Below, one piece after another: positions 23,550 to 34,857 of a stretch of DNA of 64,000 nt (the first letter of the stretch is position 1; each line of letters begins with the position of its first letter). The stretch comes from Xiphophorus maculatus (Eukaryota; Chordata; Actinopteri; Cyprinodontiformes; Poeciliidae): the NCBI RefSeq assembly GCF_002775205.1, contig NC_036456.1, forward strand, positions 5,409,463 through 5,473,462. Reading direction: 5' to 3'. A program made the position numbers and the translations under genes. Below the pieces are notes generated by a model, which saw only the letters and a program-made list of their open reading frames with translations, ran no database searches and was not told the origin of the DNA.

Positions 23550-24600
23550 ATGGATTTAAGTCTGTCAATGAAGCTTGAATTGATCTGAACAGAATTTACA
23601 GTCAGTCAATAAATGAAAATACGCATTTCAATGAGGCTCATTGTCAGATTAATTTACCTTTAGAAAATTAAAAACTTTTAAGCAGCTAATAAACATACCT
23701 TAAGATTACATTTCTGAATAAATTTTTGTTGTTGTTGGTCTGATGTAATATTCCAATTTTAAATGTCATGTTTTCATTAAGTGTAAGAAGAAAATCACAA
23801 CGAAAATAAAGGCTTTCAAACCATCTGTGTGTAACTAGTCTGTGTCATGTATTTCATTAAGTGTTTAAGTTCTGAAATAAACAAACATGTCAATAAAGTT
23901 CAAATTTATTGACTAAGTCTTTAAATGAAAAATTGCCTAAGTAAATAATAATTTACTTTTCAGGTGAGTTTTATTCAGGGAAAAGCTTAACCAAACCAAC
24001 CTGGACCTGCTAGAGACTAAGTGAACCTTAGACCCAGACCAGGTTAAACCCACCTTGGCAGCAATAGTTGCCAACAAATGCTGCCTTTAACTGACAATGA
24101 CATTTACATTACTGTTGAAGATTTTTAGCCAATTATTCCTTACAAAATAGGTAGGAATCCAATACATTGGAGATTTTTTAAGTATGAATGGCCTGTTTAA
24201 GGTCACACACCACGCCACTGGTTTTAAATTTAATAACTAGGCTTCCCTAAAAGTTAGTTTTGTTGTTTTTTGCTTGTTTTAGATTTTTATATTTCCGTGT
24301 CTGTGTATTTGTTGCAGTCAGTTTTTGTTCTGAAATGACATTGACCTCAAATCTGCTGCCTCAACAGGGTTAGTTAGAATCTGTTTCAACAACAATACAG
24401 TTATTATTATGACACTTTCAGTGAACCAATCAGCTGTATAACGAGATTAAATGCTCAAAATACACAGTTAAAAATTAACAGCTGATCAATAAACATATGA
24501 AATGCAGCCAAGCTTGGCATACAGCTGAAGCTACAGTATCAAAGTGTTGATATTTTCTATTGTGCTCCTTTGATTTTGGCTCTACCATATCTTTATCCAT
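23550..24600. repeat. 3' flank of C1q-2 with three duplicon segments
   Basis: Segments near 23555-23590, 23910-24110 and 24420-24590 have diverged counterparts at 2965-2995, 16320-16510 and 1160-1330. No coding frame is seen. Candidate poly(A) signals AATAAA occur at about 23610. Confidence 0.55.
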
Positions 24601-25166
24601 CTATAGATAAGTCATCCCCTGGGAATCCATGCTGTAGTCAACACCACTAAGATACACAATCTTCTACTTACCATCTTTCCTCGATTCTCTTCTATTGAGG
24701 TCAGTTGACGTTTGTCATAAACAATAATCCTGATAAGACAAACAGAACTAGGTCATAGTTAATGTAATGTCTTGTGGCTCATTGTAGCTGATGAACTCAA
24801 TAATTCAGGTTTGGATCCTGGTTGTGCTTTACCGTGTGCTGTTCTGACGGGTCGCCGGTTTATGAGCTTCCCGAACTGGAGAGCTGATGGGTCACCCGAC
24901 ATCTGTTGCTCTTCCTCAGCGTCGCGCTAAGACTGCGATTTAAACAATTTAACCTGGTCGAAACGTTCCCCAAAAGAGTAGAAATTAAGCAAACATTGTT
25001 GCTTCACCTTCTGCTCCTTTAGATGTCTGACACCACCTGAGCCTGGGAATCAACATCCTCCTCTTTCCGTGGATCTCACGGGTAGACTTCGCTTCCATGT
25101 CTTTATTATTTAGCATCGTTTGAGTAAAAAAGAAAAAAAAAGGGTGCGCTGCTTTAGTGGTTTAGG

Positions 25167-25871
25167 CAAGGGCGTAGGTTTGGTCTAAGTTTTGGTGGGA
25201 CCTTACAACTTACTGAACAACCCCCCACCCCCGCACCGACCATTTTTGACCAGTGGGGGGCACCACATTGGCTTAATAACCCCCTCCCTATGTGAAAAAA
25301 TATTACATAATTAACAGACCTATTCTACCTCACATTCAGTGCTGACCTAAACACCGGACTTTACAACAAATGCGTTGCGTGATAGATATCTAACTTATGG
25401 GTCCCCTCACTGTACTTACAGCCGAGGTAGCGAAATAACTTCTAATGTCTGTCGTCCTTTTCTTTTTTGGTGGCCACATGGTCTCGGAGACTCATAATAA
25501 ATGTCAAACTCAGAAGGAGACGCGTTCACTGTCAGCACCATGGACCGAGCTTCCGTTCCGCGTGTGGCCAGCTGGCCGCCGCCTGTTGCAGCTAATCAAA
25601 GAACAAAGATCCACGTTCTTTGAGCCAATAGCAGCATTGGTCGTCATAGTTCATAACAGCGAATTTTAAAATGAATGCTACCACTGCGTAGTATATTGAA
25701 ATATTAAACTAATCAATGTAGATTTTCGTTTATTTATTTTGTTTTTGTTAAAAAATACATATGTTTTTTTTTTTTTTATTAATATGGCAAAAATTGGTCG
25801 GGACTATTTTATATCCCTTGAATATTGGTCGTGACATGTCACGACCGTCCATACCCAAACCTACGCCCATG
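25167..25871. mobile_element. hAT MITE with GGTTTAGG target duplication
   Basis: The ends CAAGGGCGTAGGTTTG and CAAACCTACGCCCATG are inverted (one mismatch) and are flanked by GGTTTAGG at 25159-25166 and 25872-25879. The interior has the word 'accccccacccccgcaccg' and no transposase. The open frame at 25445-25669 is within the element. Confidence 0.92.
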
Positions 25872-25879
25872 GGTTTAGG

Positions 25880-27530
25880 GTTGTGCGGCTTTTGTGCGAC
25901 GCGCACATGATGCGCGTTGGAGAGGTGGTTGTGCTCTTGTAGGTCAGGTGCAGTCACTCTATTGAGAGACATTAAGCTCAATTCATGGCAGTGGCAGCTA
26001 GTAGTGGCACTTCTTGGCCACTAGGGGTGTCACGGCTGCTGCAGCTGCTTTGGGGAATTCTGATGTCAGTTTTTAGGAAACTTATTAGTTATTTTGATTG
26101 TTCTTAATTTTTATTTTTTGAAATGATGATGTCATTGGTTATAAAACCGTGGAAGACCTGAAATATTTTGACTGCCAGCTGTGGCAGATTCAACATGAAT
26201 GTTTTATTTTGATCAAATCAGTTAAACAACAATAGATATTTACAGACACACATACAGCTGCCACTAGTGACTGGAGCGGCCACTTTCCATCACGTAAATT
26301 CAGTCAAAAAATTACAGGTCCCACATGGTTAAAAAACCAATAACATCGTCATTTCAAATATAATTATTCACTAACAGGCAATGTCATGTGACAAACTTGA
26401 AATAATAATAATTATTTAAAGAAATGGCATGTTATCTGCATATTTCACAACCTGCTTTGGCACAAGCTACACATCATATGTTACAGTCTGAGTACGTGAT
26501 TTTCTTCTGAGGATTTTCTAAAAATATTTTCAAAAAGTGCTTTTATTTATTTTTTTCCAATCTTAGGCGTTTTATTTTCTGTAAGGACCAAACGGATGTT
26601 TTTCAGAGTTTTTAAATGTCGTGTGTGTGCATTCTAAGGAAAGTTTCACTGTAGTTTCACGATGACTCAAAGACGCCTGTGAAGCATAACGTCTGTTCTG
26701 TGTGACGATGAAAGGCAGGTAGTGAGTCCTGGCAGCAGAGAGAGGCACCTATGAGGGGGGTGTCAGGATGGACTGAGGTGGACACAGCAACTTCCCCCCC
26801 CCAGCCAGCAGCTCAGTGACCTCAGGTCTACACTGCAGGAGAGACGTCGGGCCTGTCCTGATCACAGCGCGATGTTGGATCATGTTTGTACAAATAAACA
26901 CGGGCAGATGGTCCAGAAGTGGACAAACATTTTATGTCTTAATACTGTGTGTAAACTGCTAAAGAAATGCACTGTCCAATGGGGACACATCCATCAACCA
27001 ATCACATGTCAGTGATTGGTAGATCCCTATCACTGACATGATTGGGTTATGACGTCATTTTTCTCAACCCATGACTGAGAATCCATGTTGGTCTGCTGAA
27101 GCGTCTTTGCATTATGTGAGGCTATTCATGCGTTAGGTAGAGTCGCTAACATCTCCCACCACCCTGCTCCCCAACACCTCCAACGCCCCCTTGTGGGGGG
27201 CACGCAAATGACAGCATTCGACTTTGGCGAACGGAAATGTGCTGCCCGGCTAGCTGTCAGCAGCTGTCGCACTTTAGCAGCGCTCGCGTCAGTGAACGGG
27301 GTCAAACCCGCAGCTTTCCGTGCAGTGTGTTGCAGTCATATGTTAAAGTCTCCCAAGCTATTTAAATTCCTGTCAAAACTTTGTAGATTTTTTTTTCATG
27401 AATTTATAATCAAATTATGAAGGACTGTATTAGTGGATTTTATTATATATATTTTTCAAATATTATTTGGGTGGAAGCTTTACATAAGCCCATTGGGCAT
27501 TAGCATCTTCCTGCATTGTTTTTTTCTTTT
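25880..27530. other. No gene seen
   Basis: Intergenic DNA. The one clear structure is a hairpin at 26998-27045. Short open frames near 27200-27420 and 27433-27771 show no known domain, and the second overlaps the following repeat. Confidence 0.45.
26998..27045. repeat. Inverted repeat (hairpin)
   Basis: Left arm CCAATCACATGTCAGTGAT and right arm ATCACTGACATGATTGG pair over 17 bp with one bulge, around a 12-nt loop. Confidence 0.85.
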
Positions 27531-27537
27531 TGGGGCC

Positions 27538-28400
27538 TGCCATGCAAAGCAATGGCAGGAACCTATTACTATTGTCGGAGAGAAGCGTCTCTTTAATCTT
27601 TATTTTTCTTCCGTAACCGTTAATGCGGCTCGTACCGCTGGGTGCACACCTACAAATGAGGTATCAAAACGTGCAGAAAATTCACGCCATTGGAGCTATT
27701 ACTTCTGGTGGGATTTGGGCTTAACGTGGCGACATAATTCGCAAAAAACTACGAAAAAAACCCCATTATAACTCAATGGGAAAAATCCTAGAAATACCCT
27801 ATTTTTGAGGATTTGCTGTGTCGTCACAAATTCACCTAGAAATGCCATTCAAATTTCATTTTGTAGATACGTCTGTGATCTCTTCGAAAGTGAAGACGGC
27901 TCGTCGATACCAGTTACGGTTTGTCCACAATTTGCCTCTAAGCGACCCAAACTTTCTCATTTTTGCTGAAATTACAGTGACAGCCCATCTCGGTTCATAT
28001 CTGGGCACAACATTTCTTTCTCTCATCGCTGTAAATGCTCTGAGTGAGGTACAGATATGAATCTCGGGACTATCGCAGAAGACACATTGAACTGTCATAC
28101 GCTCGAAACGCTTTTCGAATATGTATTACGGTTCCCGAACAAGAAGGATTTGTTTCCAATGCTTTTTTTCAGTAAAGTGTGTTTGCTCAAACACACTTGT
28201 GTGTTTGAGAGCTCACAGCTCAGAGCTCACACCTGCTGAGACCATTATTTGCCATAGCAACGGAACTCAAGAGGCTATTGGCTGCTGATTTGGACTACGA
28301 ATACGCATCGCTGTAGTTCTATCTATCCTCAGTTGAAACAGATCAGGACTGAGAACTGGCCTTTAGAACTACTGCTGCTATGGGCTGTATATAACTGATT
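27538..28400. mobile_element. Left module of a hairpin-ended composite repeat
   Basis: It begins with an imperfect hairpin CTGCCATGCAAAGCAATGGC (ending AGG), followed by text frequent in fish dispersed repeats ('ggctcgtaccgctgggtgca', 'attataactcaatgggaaaa'). It leads directly into the 129-bp tandem array. Hairpin-plus-array layouts are known for Helitron/Helentron-related non-autonomous elements; that assignment is an inference. Open frames here are not convincing genes. Confidence 0.5.
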
Positions 28401-28408
28401 TAACTCAG

Positions 28409-31400
28409 TAACTGTTACACATGGGATTAGTTTGGAACTTTAAAATGGAGCATAATAATAATTTCAAAATAAAAGCCTTGAATAGTTTTACATCAGGTAA
28501 TTGCTGTTTTTGGCTTTATTTGACGTTTTCATCCAAAGCACTGTTACACATGGGATTACTTTGGAACTTTAAAATGGAGAATAATAATAATTTCAAAATA
28601 AAAGCCTTGAATATTTTACATGACGTAATTGCTCTTTTTGGCCGTATATGACTTTTTCATCCGAAGCAATGTTACACATGGGATTAGTTCGGAACTTTAA
28701 AATGGAGCATAATAATAATTTCAAAATAAAAGCCTTGAATATTTTTACATCAGGTAATTGCTGTTTTTGGCTTTATGTGACTTTTTCATCCAAAGCACTG
28801 TTACACATGGTATTAGTTTGGCCCTTTGAAATGAATATTAACAAAAATTTCAAAATAAAAGCCTTGAATATTTTTACATCATGTAATTGCTCTTTTTGGC
28901 TTTATTTGACTTTTTCATCCAAAGCACTGTTACACGTGGTATTAGTTTGGCCCTTTGAAATGAAGCTTAACAAAAGTTTCAAAATAAAAGCCTTGAATAT
29001 TTTTACATGACGTAATTGCTCTTTTTGGCTTTATTTGACTTTTTCATCCAAAGCACTCTTACACATGGGATTAGTTCGGAACTTTAAAATGGAGCATAAT
29101 AATAATTTCAAAATAAAAGCCTTGAATATTTTTACATCAGGTAATTGCTGTTTTTGGCTTTATGTGACTTTTTCATCCAAAGCACTGTTACACGTGGTAT
29201 TAGTTTGGCCCTCTGAAATGAAGCATACTGAAAATTTCAAAATAAAAGCCTTGAATATTTTTACATCATGTAATTGCTTTTTTTGGCCGTATATGACTTT
29301 TTCATCCACAGCACTGTTACACATGGGATTAGTTTGGAACTTTAAAATGGAGCAAAGTAATAATTTCAAAATAAAAGCCTTGAATATTTTTACATCATGC
29401 AATTGCTGTTTTTGGCTTTGTATGACTTTTTCATCCAAAGCACTGTTACACATGGTATTAGTTTGGCCCTTTGAAATGAAGATTAACAAAAATTTCAAAA
29501 TAAAAGCCTTGAATATTTTGACATCATGTAATTGCTCTTTTTGGCTTTATTTGACTTTTTCATCCAAAGCACTGTTACACATGGTATTAGTTTGGCCCTT
29601 TGAAATGAAGCATACTGAAAATTTCAAAATAAAAGCCTTGAATATTTTTACATGACGTAATTGCTCTTTTTGGCTTTATTTGACTTTTTCATCCAAAGCA
29701 CTCTTACACGTGGTATTAGTTCAGAACTTTAAAATGAAGCATACTGAAAATTTCAAAATAAAAGCCTTGAATATTTTTACATCAGCTACTTGTGTTTTGA
29801 GCATTATATAACTATTTTAACCGAAGGACTATTACGCATGGGATTAGTTTGGCCCTTTGAAATGAAGCATCCTTCAAATTTCAAAATAAAAGCCTTGAAT
29901 ATTTTTACATGACGTAATTGCTCTTTTTGGCTTTATTTGACTTTTTCATCCAAAGCACTGTTACACATGGTATTAGTTTGGCCCTTTGAAATGAAGATTA
30001 ACAAAAATTTCAAAATAAAAGCCTTGAATATTTTGACATCATGTAATTGCTCTTTTTGGCTTTATTTGACATTTTCATCCAAAGCACTGTTACACATGGT
30101 ATTAGTTTGGCCCTTTGAAATGAAGCATACTGAAAATTTCAAAATAAAAGCCTTGAATATTTTTACATGACGTAATTGCTCTTTTTGGCTTTATTTGACT
30201 TTTTCATCCAAAGCACTCTTACACGTGGTATTAGTTTGGCCCTTTGAAATGAAGCTTAACAAAAGTTTCAAAATAAAAGCCTTGAATATTTTACATGACG
30301 TAATTGCTCTTTTTGGCCGTATATGACTTTTTCATCCAAAGCAATGTTACACATGGGATTAGTTCGGAACTTTAAAATGGAGCATAATAATAATTTCAAA
30401 ATAAAAGCCTTGAATATTTTTACATCAGGTAATTGCTGTTTTTGGCTTTATTTGACGTTTTCATCCAAAGCACTGTTACACATGGGATTACTTTGGAACT
30501 TTAAAATGGAGAATAATAATAATTTCAAAATAAAAGCCTTGAATATTTTTACATCAGGTAATTGCTTTTTTTGGCCGTATATGACTTTTTCATCCAAAGC
30601 AATGTTACACATGGGATTAGTTTGGAACTTTAAAATGGAGAATAATAATTTCAAAATAAAAGCCTTGAATATTTTTACATCAGGTAATTGCTGTTTTTGG
30701 CTTTATTTGACGTTTTCATCCAAAGCACTGTTACACATGGGATTACTTTGGAACTTTAAAATGGAGAATAATAATAATTTCAAAATAAAAGCCTTGAATA
30801 TTTTTACATCAGGTAATTGCTGTTTTTGGCTTTATATGACTTTTTCATCCAAAGCACTGTTACACATGGGATTAGTTTGGAACTTTAAAATGGAGCATAA
30901 TAATAATTTCAAAATAAAAGCCTTGAATATTTTTACATCAGGTAATTGCTCTTTTTGGCTTTATTTGACTTTTTCATCCAAAGCACTGTTACACGTGGTA
31001 TTAGTTTGGCCCTTTGAAATGAAGCATTGTGAAAATTTCAAAATAAAAGCCTTGAATAATTTTACATGACGTAATTGCTCTTTTTGGCTTTATTTGACTT
31101 TTTCATCCAAAGCACTGTTACACGTGGTATTAGTTTGGCCCTTTGAAATGAAGCATACTGAAAATTTCAAAATAAAAGCCTTGAATATTTTTACATGATG
31201 TAATTGCTCTTTTTGGCTTTATTTGACTTTTTCATCCAAAGCACTGTTACACATGGTATTAGTTCAGAACTTTATAATGAAGCATACTAAAAATTTCAAA
31301 ATAAAAGCCTTGAATATTTTTACATGACGTAATTGCTCTTTTTGACTTTATTTGACTTTTTCATCCAAAGCACTCTTACACGTGGTATTAGTTCAGAACT

Positions 31401-31437
31401 TTAAAATGAAGCATACTGAAATTTCAAAATAAAAGCC
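28409..31437. repeat. 129-bp tandem array, about 24 units
   Basis: The unit contains 'gttacacatgggattag', 'atttcaaaataaaagccttg' and 'ctttttggctttatttgac'. Successive units start 128-129 bp apart. Because 129 is 43 codons, long open frames (up to 248 residues) run through the array on both strands; they are by-products. Two unit types alternate: type A with 'tttggaactttaaaatggag', type B with 'tttggccctttgaaatgaag'. Larger blocks are also copied, for example the pair of units at 29430-29655 recurs at 29945-30170. Confidence 0.97.
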
Positions 31438-31735
31438 TCAACATGCCCCTGAGGTTAGTGCACCGCCGCAGGCAGTGCAATAATATTATTCTGCATTATC
31501 TGTTTCTCTCAGGTTAGGGAACTGCCTTGCACAGCAAGGCAGTTCATTAGCATTAGCATTTTAGCTTAAATAAGCTATTAGCTATTTATTGGACTTATTA
31601 GCCATGTTTAGTATACTGAATGGAGTAAGTCCATTATAGAGAACATCCTAGTGATGTCCCACATGCTAGTGACAGCAATGATGCTAACATTAGCATTTTG
31701 CTAACTACTTGCGTTTTCAGCATTATATAACTGAT
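31438..31735. repeat. Array interruption with hairpin
   Basis: Non-array sequence that contains a hairpin ACTGCCTTGCACAGCAAGGC (ending AGT) near 31519-31540, then 'attagcattagcatttta' words. The hairpin resembles the one at 27538. Confidence 0.6.
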
Positions 31736-32335
31736 TTAACCCAATGACTGTTATACATGGAATTAGTTTGGACCTTTGAATTGAAGTTTAACAAAAATTC
31801 CAAAATAAAAGCCTTGACATATTTTACATCAGATAATTGCTCTTTTGAGCAATAAATAACTGATTTAACACAATGACTATTACACATGGGATTAGTTTGG
31901 AACTTTAAAATGGAGCATAATAATAATTTCAAAATAAAAGCCTTGAATATTTTTACATCATGTAATTGCTCTTTTTGGCTTCATTTGACTTTTTCATCCA
32001 AAGCACTGTTACACATGGTATTAGTTTGGCCCTTTGAAATGAAGCATACAGAAAATTTCAAAATAAAAGCCTTGAATATTTTTACATGACGTAATTGCTC
32101 TTTTTGGCTTTATTTGACTTTTTCATCCAAAGCACTCTTACACGTGGTATTAGTTCAGAACTTTAAAATGAAGCATACTGAAAATTTCAAAATAAAAGCC
32201 TTGAATACTTTTACATCAGCTACTTGTGTTTTGAGCATTATATAACTATTTTAACCCAAGGACTATTACGCATGGGATTAGTTTGGCCCTTTGAAATGAA
32301 GCATACTGAAACTTCCAAAATAAAAGCCTTGACAA
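31735..32335. repeat. 129-bp array, second part (about 4.5 units)
   Basis: Same unit as 28409-31437 but more diverged at both edges ('gcattatataactgattta' variant units at the left, 'gcattatataactatttta' at the right). Confidence 0.9.
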
Positions 32336-32344
32336 CATTTTAAA

Positions 32345-32525
32345 TCGTACCGAACGGTGCACGTCCGCCTCGCTTAACGTTCTTGCGGTTCTCCGCGTGC
32401 CACTGGTGACGTCGCGGCGTTCTTTGGCGTCGACGCCGATTTGTGGCGCGACGACGCCGGGCCCGAACCCCACGGGCGCGCCTTGGCAGGCCCCGTCTAA
32501 ATTTCTTCCGAAATTTTCTAGTTTC
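32345..32525. repeat. GC-rich right module of the composite repeat
   Basis: A sharp jump to high GC and CpG ('gcgacgacgccgggcccgaa', 'ggcgcgccttggcaggcc') between the array and the coiled-coil gene. It could be the right end of the composite element or a promoter CpG patch of the next gene; position alone does not decide. Confidence 0.4.
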
Positions 32526-32538
32526 TTCATAAAATTAC

Positions 32539-33753
32539 ATGTCTGGGGAAATTTACTCCAACAGTGAGAAAGCTGAACAAGGCTGGGTAGAAAACAGACC
32601 GTCTCCCATTGAAATGCAGAGAGAGATCCAAAGACTTGGATCTATTTTGGAAAAGGAGAGAGCGAGGTTGTTTGATGTGACCCAAAAGCTGGAGACCACC
32701 CAGAAAGAACTGGAGGAGACAAAGAATGACCTGCAGACACAGAGAACCATCAAGAAGATTTTTATAAACAAGACATTAGAGTTAAAGGCACAACTAGACG
32801 CAGTTAACAGTCCAGCGACTCTCAGCCCTGCTGTAACTAGTTCTGACAAGATGCAGCTGACCTATGATGACGACAAGGAGAAACGTCTGCAGAGAGAGTT
32901 GGAGCAGATGAAGACTTCATACCAACAACTAAAATGGAGGTATGAAGCAGATGTTTCTGCCTTAAGACAGGAAATCAAAGATTACCAGCTCGAAATAACT
33001 CGTTTGAAAGAAGCTCATCTAGAAAAAGCAAAGAATGACCTTGAGATTATCGACACACTGAGAGCTGAAAAGGAAGATATGGACCAGAGAAGGAGAGAAG
33101 AGTTTTCTGTCCTGCAGCAAGAATCAAATCAGACAATAAGACATCTAAAAAATATTCTGGATCTGGCTACAATTTCTTTCGCGGGACTTAAAGCCAGACA
33201 TGAAAGAGAAGTTTCTGGACTAATGCAGCAGGCAGACATTTTGAAGCAGGACGGAGCTAAAGAGAGGGAAGCTTCCTCGCTAAAAATCATGGAGCTTGAA
33301 GCTGAGAAGCAAAACCTTCTAAAAGAACTGACTGACTTCCAGCAACTGCACTCTGGCTGTGAACTTAGTTTCAAAACGGAGAAGAAAAAAATGAAATCTG
33401 ATCTTCAAGACGGAAACGAATTTGGACCTTCAGGAAAAAACGTGGCAAAGTGTCAAGAAGAAAATGAAAAAGACACAAACAACAATTCTGACTCTGCAGC
33501 CATAAATCAGGAACGTCACTTAGAGGGAACCATGTCAGAGGACATAAATGTTCCTCATGGATCGAACAAGGAGATAAATGATTTTGTAGTAGAGAGAGAT
33601 CCTGAAACCACAGAAATGAGAGACAGCTGTGTGGCAAATCGGTCAGAGGAACCAGTGGAGGCAGTGGGCAAAAAAACATCTGTGTGGAAAAGAATACAAG
33701 ATAGTTTAAGGCTGAAAAAATCACAGCAGAAGAAGAGCAAGAAAACGTCTTAA
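32539..33753 (+). CDS. Single-exon coiled-coil protein, function unknown
   Basis: An intact 404-residue frame without introns. Residues about 20-80 and 100-285 are rich in Glu, Lys, Gln and Leu in heptad-like order (for example TQKLETTQKELEETKNDL), so most of the protein should be a long coiled coil. Residues about 286-370 are polar and acidic, and the last 30 residues are strongly basic (VWKRIQDSLRLKKSQQKKSK), which may bind nucleic acid or membranes. There is no signal peptide or membrane segment. AATAAA at 33809 and a run of ten A at 33834-33843 follow the stop, as expected for a retroposed mRNA, but no target duplication was found. I recognise no named family; similar single-exon coiled-coil genes are known in teleosts. 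Confidence 0.65.
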   Translation: MSGEIYSNSEKAEQGWVENRPSPIEMQREIQRLGSILEKERARLFDVTQKLETTQKELEETKNDLQTQRTIKKIFINKTLELKAQLDAVNSPATLSPAVTSSDKMQLTYDDDKEKRLQRELEQMKTSYQQLKWRYEADVSALRQEIKDYQLEITRLKEAHLEKAKNDLEIIDTLRAEKEDMDQRRREEFSVLQQESNQTIRHLKNILDLATISFAGLKARHEREVSGLMQQADILKQDGAKEREASSLKIMELEAEKQNLLKELTDFQQLHSGCELSFKTEKKKMKSDLQDGNEFGPSGKNVAKCQEENEKDTNNNSDSAAINQERHLEGTMSEDINVPHGSNKEINDFVVERDPETTEMRDSCVANRSEEPVEAVGKKTSVWKRIQDSLRLKKSQQKKSKKTS

Positions 33754-33808
33754 TAGAGCAACTAGGAGAAAATGTCTAGTTAATTTCTGAACCGTTTGCA
33801 AAACCCCA

Positions 33809-33814
33809 AAATAA
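33809..33814 (+). terminator. Poly(A) signal of the coiled-coil gene
   Basis: AATAAA 56 bp past the stop codon, with a genomic A-run 20 bp further on. Confidence 0.65.
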
Positions 33815-33846
33815 ATCTCTTATTTTAGACCAGAAAAAAAAAATGG

Positions 33847-33897
33847 CCGTGGGTTTTCTCCGGGTGCTCCGGTTTCCCCCAGATTTCCAAAAACCAT
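33847..33897 (-). repeat. SINE core fragment
   Basis: 'gtgggttttctccgggtgct' and the next 30 bases match the core of the SINE at 2478-2862 read on its own strand, but here in the + orientation of that core. Head and tail are absent. Confidence 0.6.
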
Positions 33898-34049
33898 GTA
33901 AATTTTGATGATTGCCCAATGTAGCGTGTCCTCAAGAAAGGTCGTATTAATTTCTGTCAAATGTAATTTGCAAACGGTTCAGATTGGAGAGTGAAGGAGG
34001 TGAAATGAAATTTTTAGCTTCACATTTAGATATGGAAAAAGTGAGTCAC

Positions 34050-34399
<350 letters not shown>

Positions 34400-34459
34400 T
34401 ACAGTACAGACCAAAAGTTTGGACACACAGTTGTGTCCAAACTTTTGGTCTGTACTGTA
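34400..34459. mobile_element. Palindromic Tc1 relic: two terminal repeats head to head
   Basis: A perfect inverted repeat of 28-bp arms (TACAGTACAGACCAAAAGTT and 8 further bases) with only CAGT between them. The arms equal the ends of the MITE at 10733-11125. The whole interior is gone. Confidence 0.9.
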
Positions 34460-34473
34460 AGTCTCATTAACGC

Positions 34474-34516
34474 AGTTATTATTATTATTATTATTATTTT
34501 ATTTTATTATTTTTTT
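34474..34516. repeat. (ATT)n microsatellite
   Basis: About eight ATT triplets followed by a T-rich tail. Confidence 0.9.
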
Positions 34517-34790
34517 GTTTAACAGATACAGCATATATTAAAAAAACGAAGAAAGATACAAAACTAACTACTTGGACATTAAAAGTAACATTTGGCTACA
34601 TTGAGGAGCTGGCGGTCAGCATTGCTTACCTTCAGAATTCACAGCAAATACTGACCGTTGTACTGCCAGCGCACCGTAACAGACGCCAAGTACGGTGTTC
34701 TTCAACGGACACACTTTACCAACTTCCACAACTCAAAGAACAAATCTAACATTTTGGTGGCATCCGCTGACATATTTAAGCCACTGCCCT

Positions 34791-34794
<4 letters not shown>

Positions 34795-34854
<60 letters not shown>
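34795..34854. repeat. (AT)n microsatellite
   Basis: Close to 28 AT dinucleotides. From here to 36080 I see no convincing gene. Confidence 0.95.

Positions 34855-34857
<3 letters not shown>

Noticed and set aside
28409-31069. Long open frames of 43-residue repeats (up to 248 residues) that look like a repeat protein
   Set aside because: The 129-bp unit is a multiple of three and frames are open on both strands; no start context, splice sites or domain. It is a satellite array.
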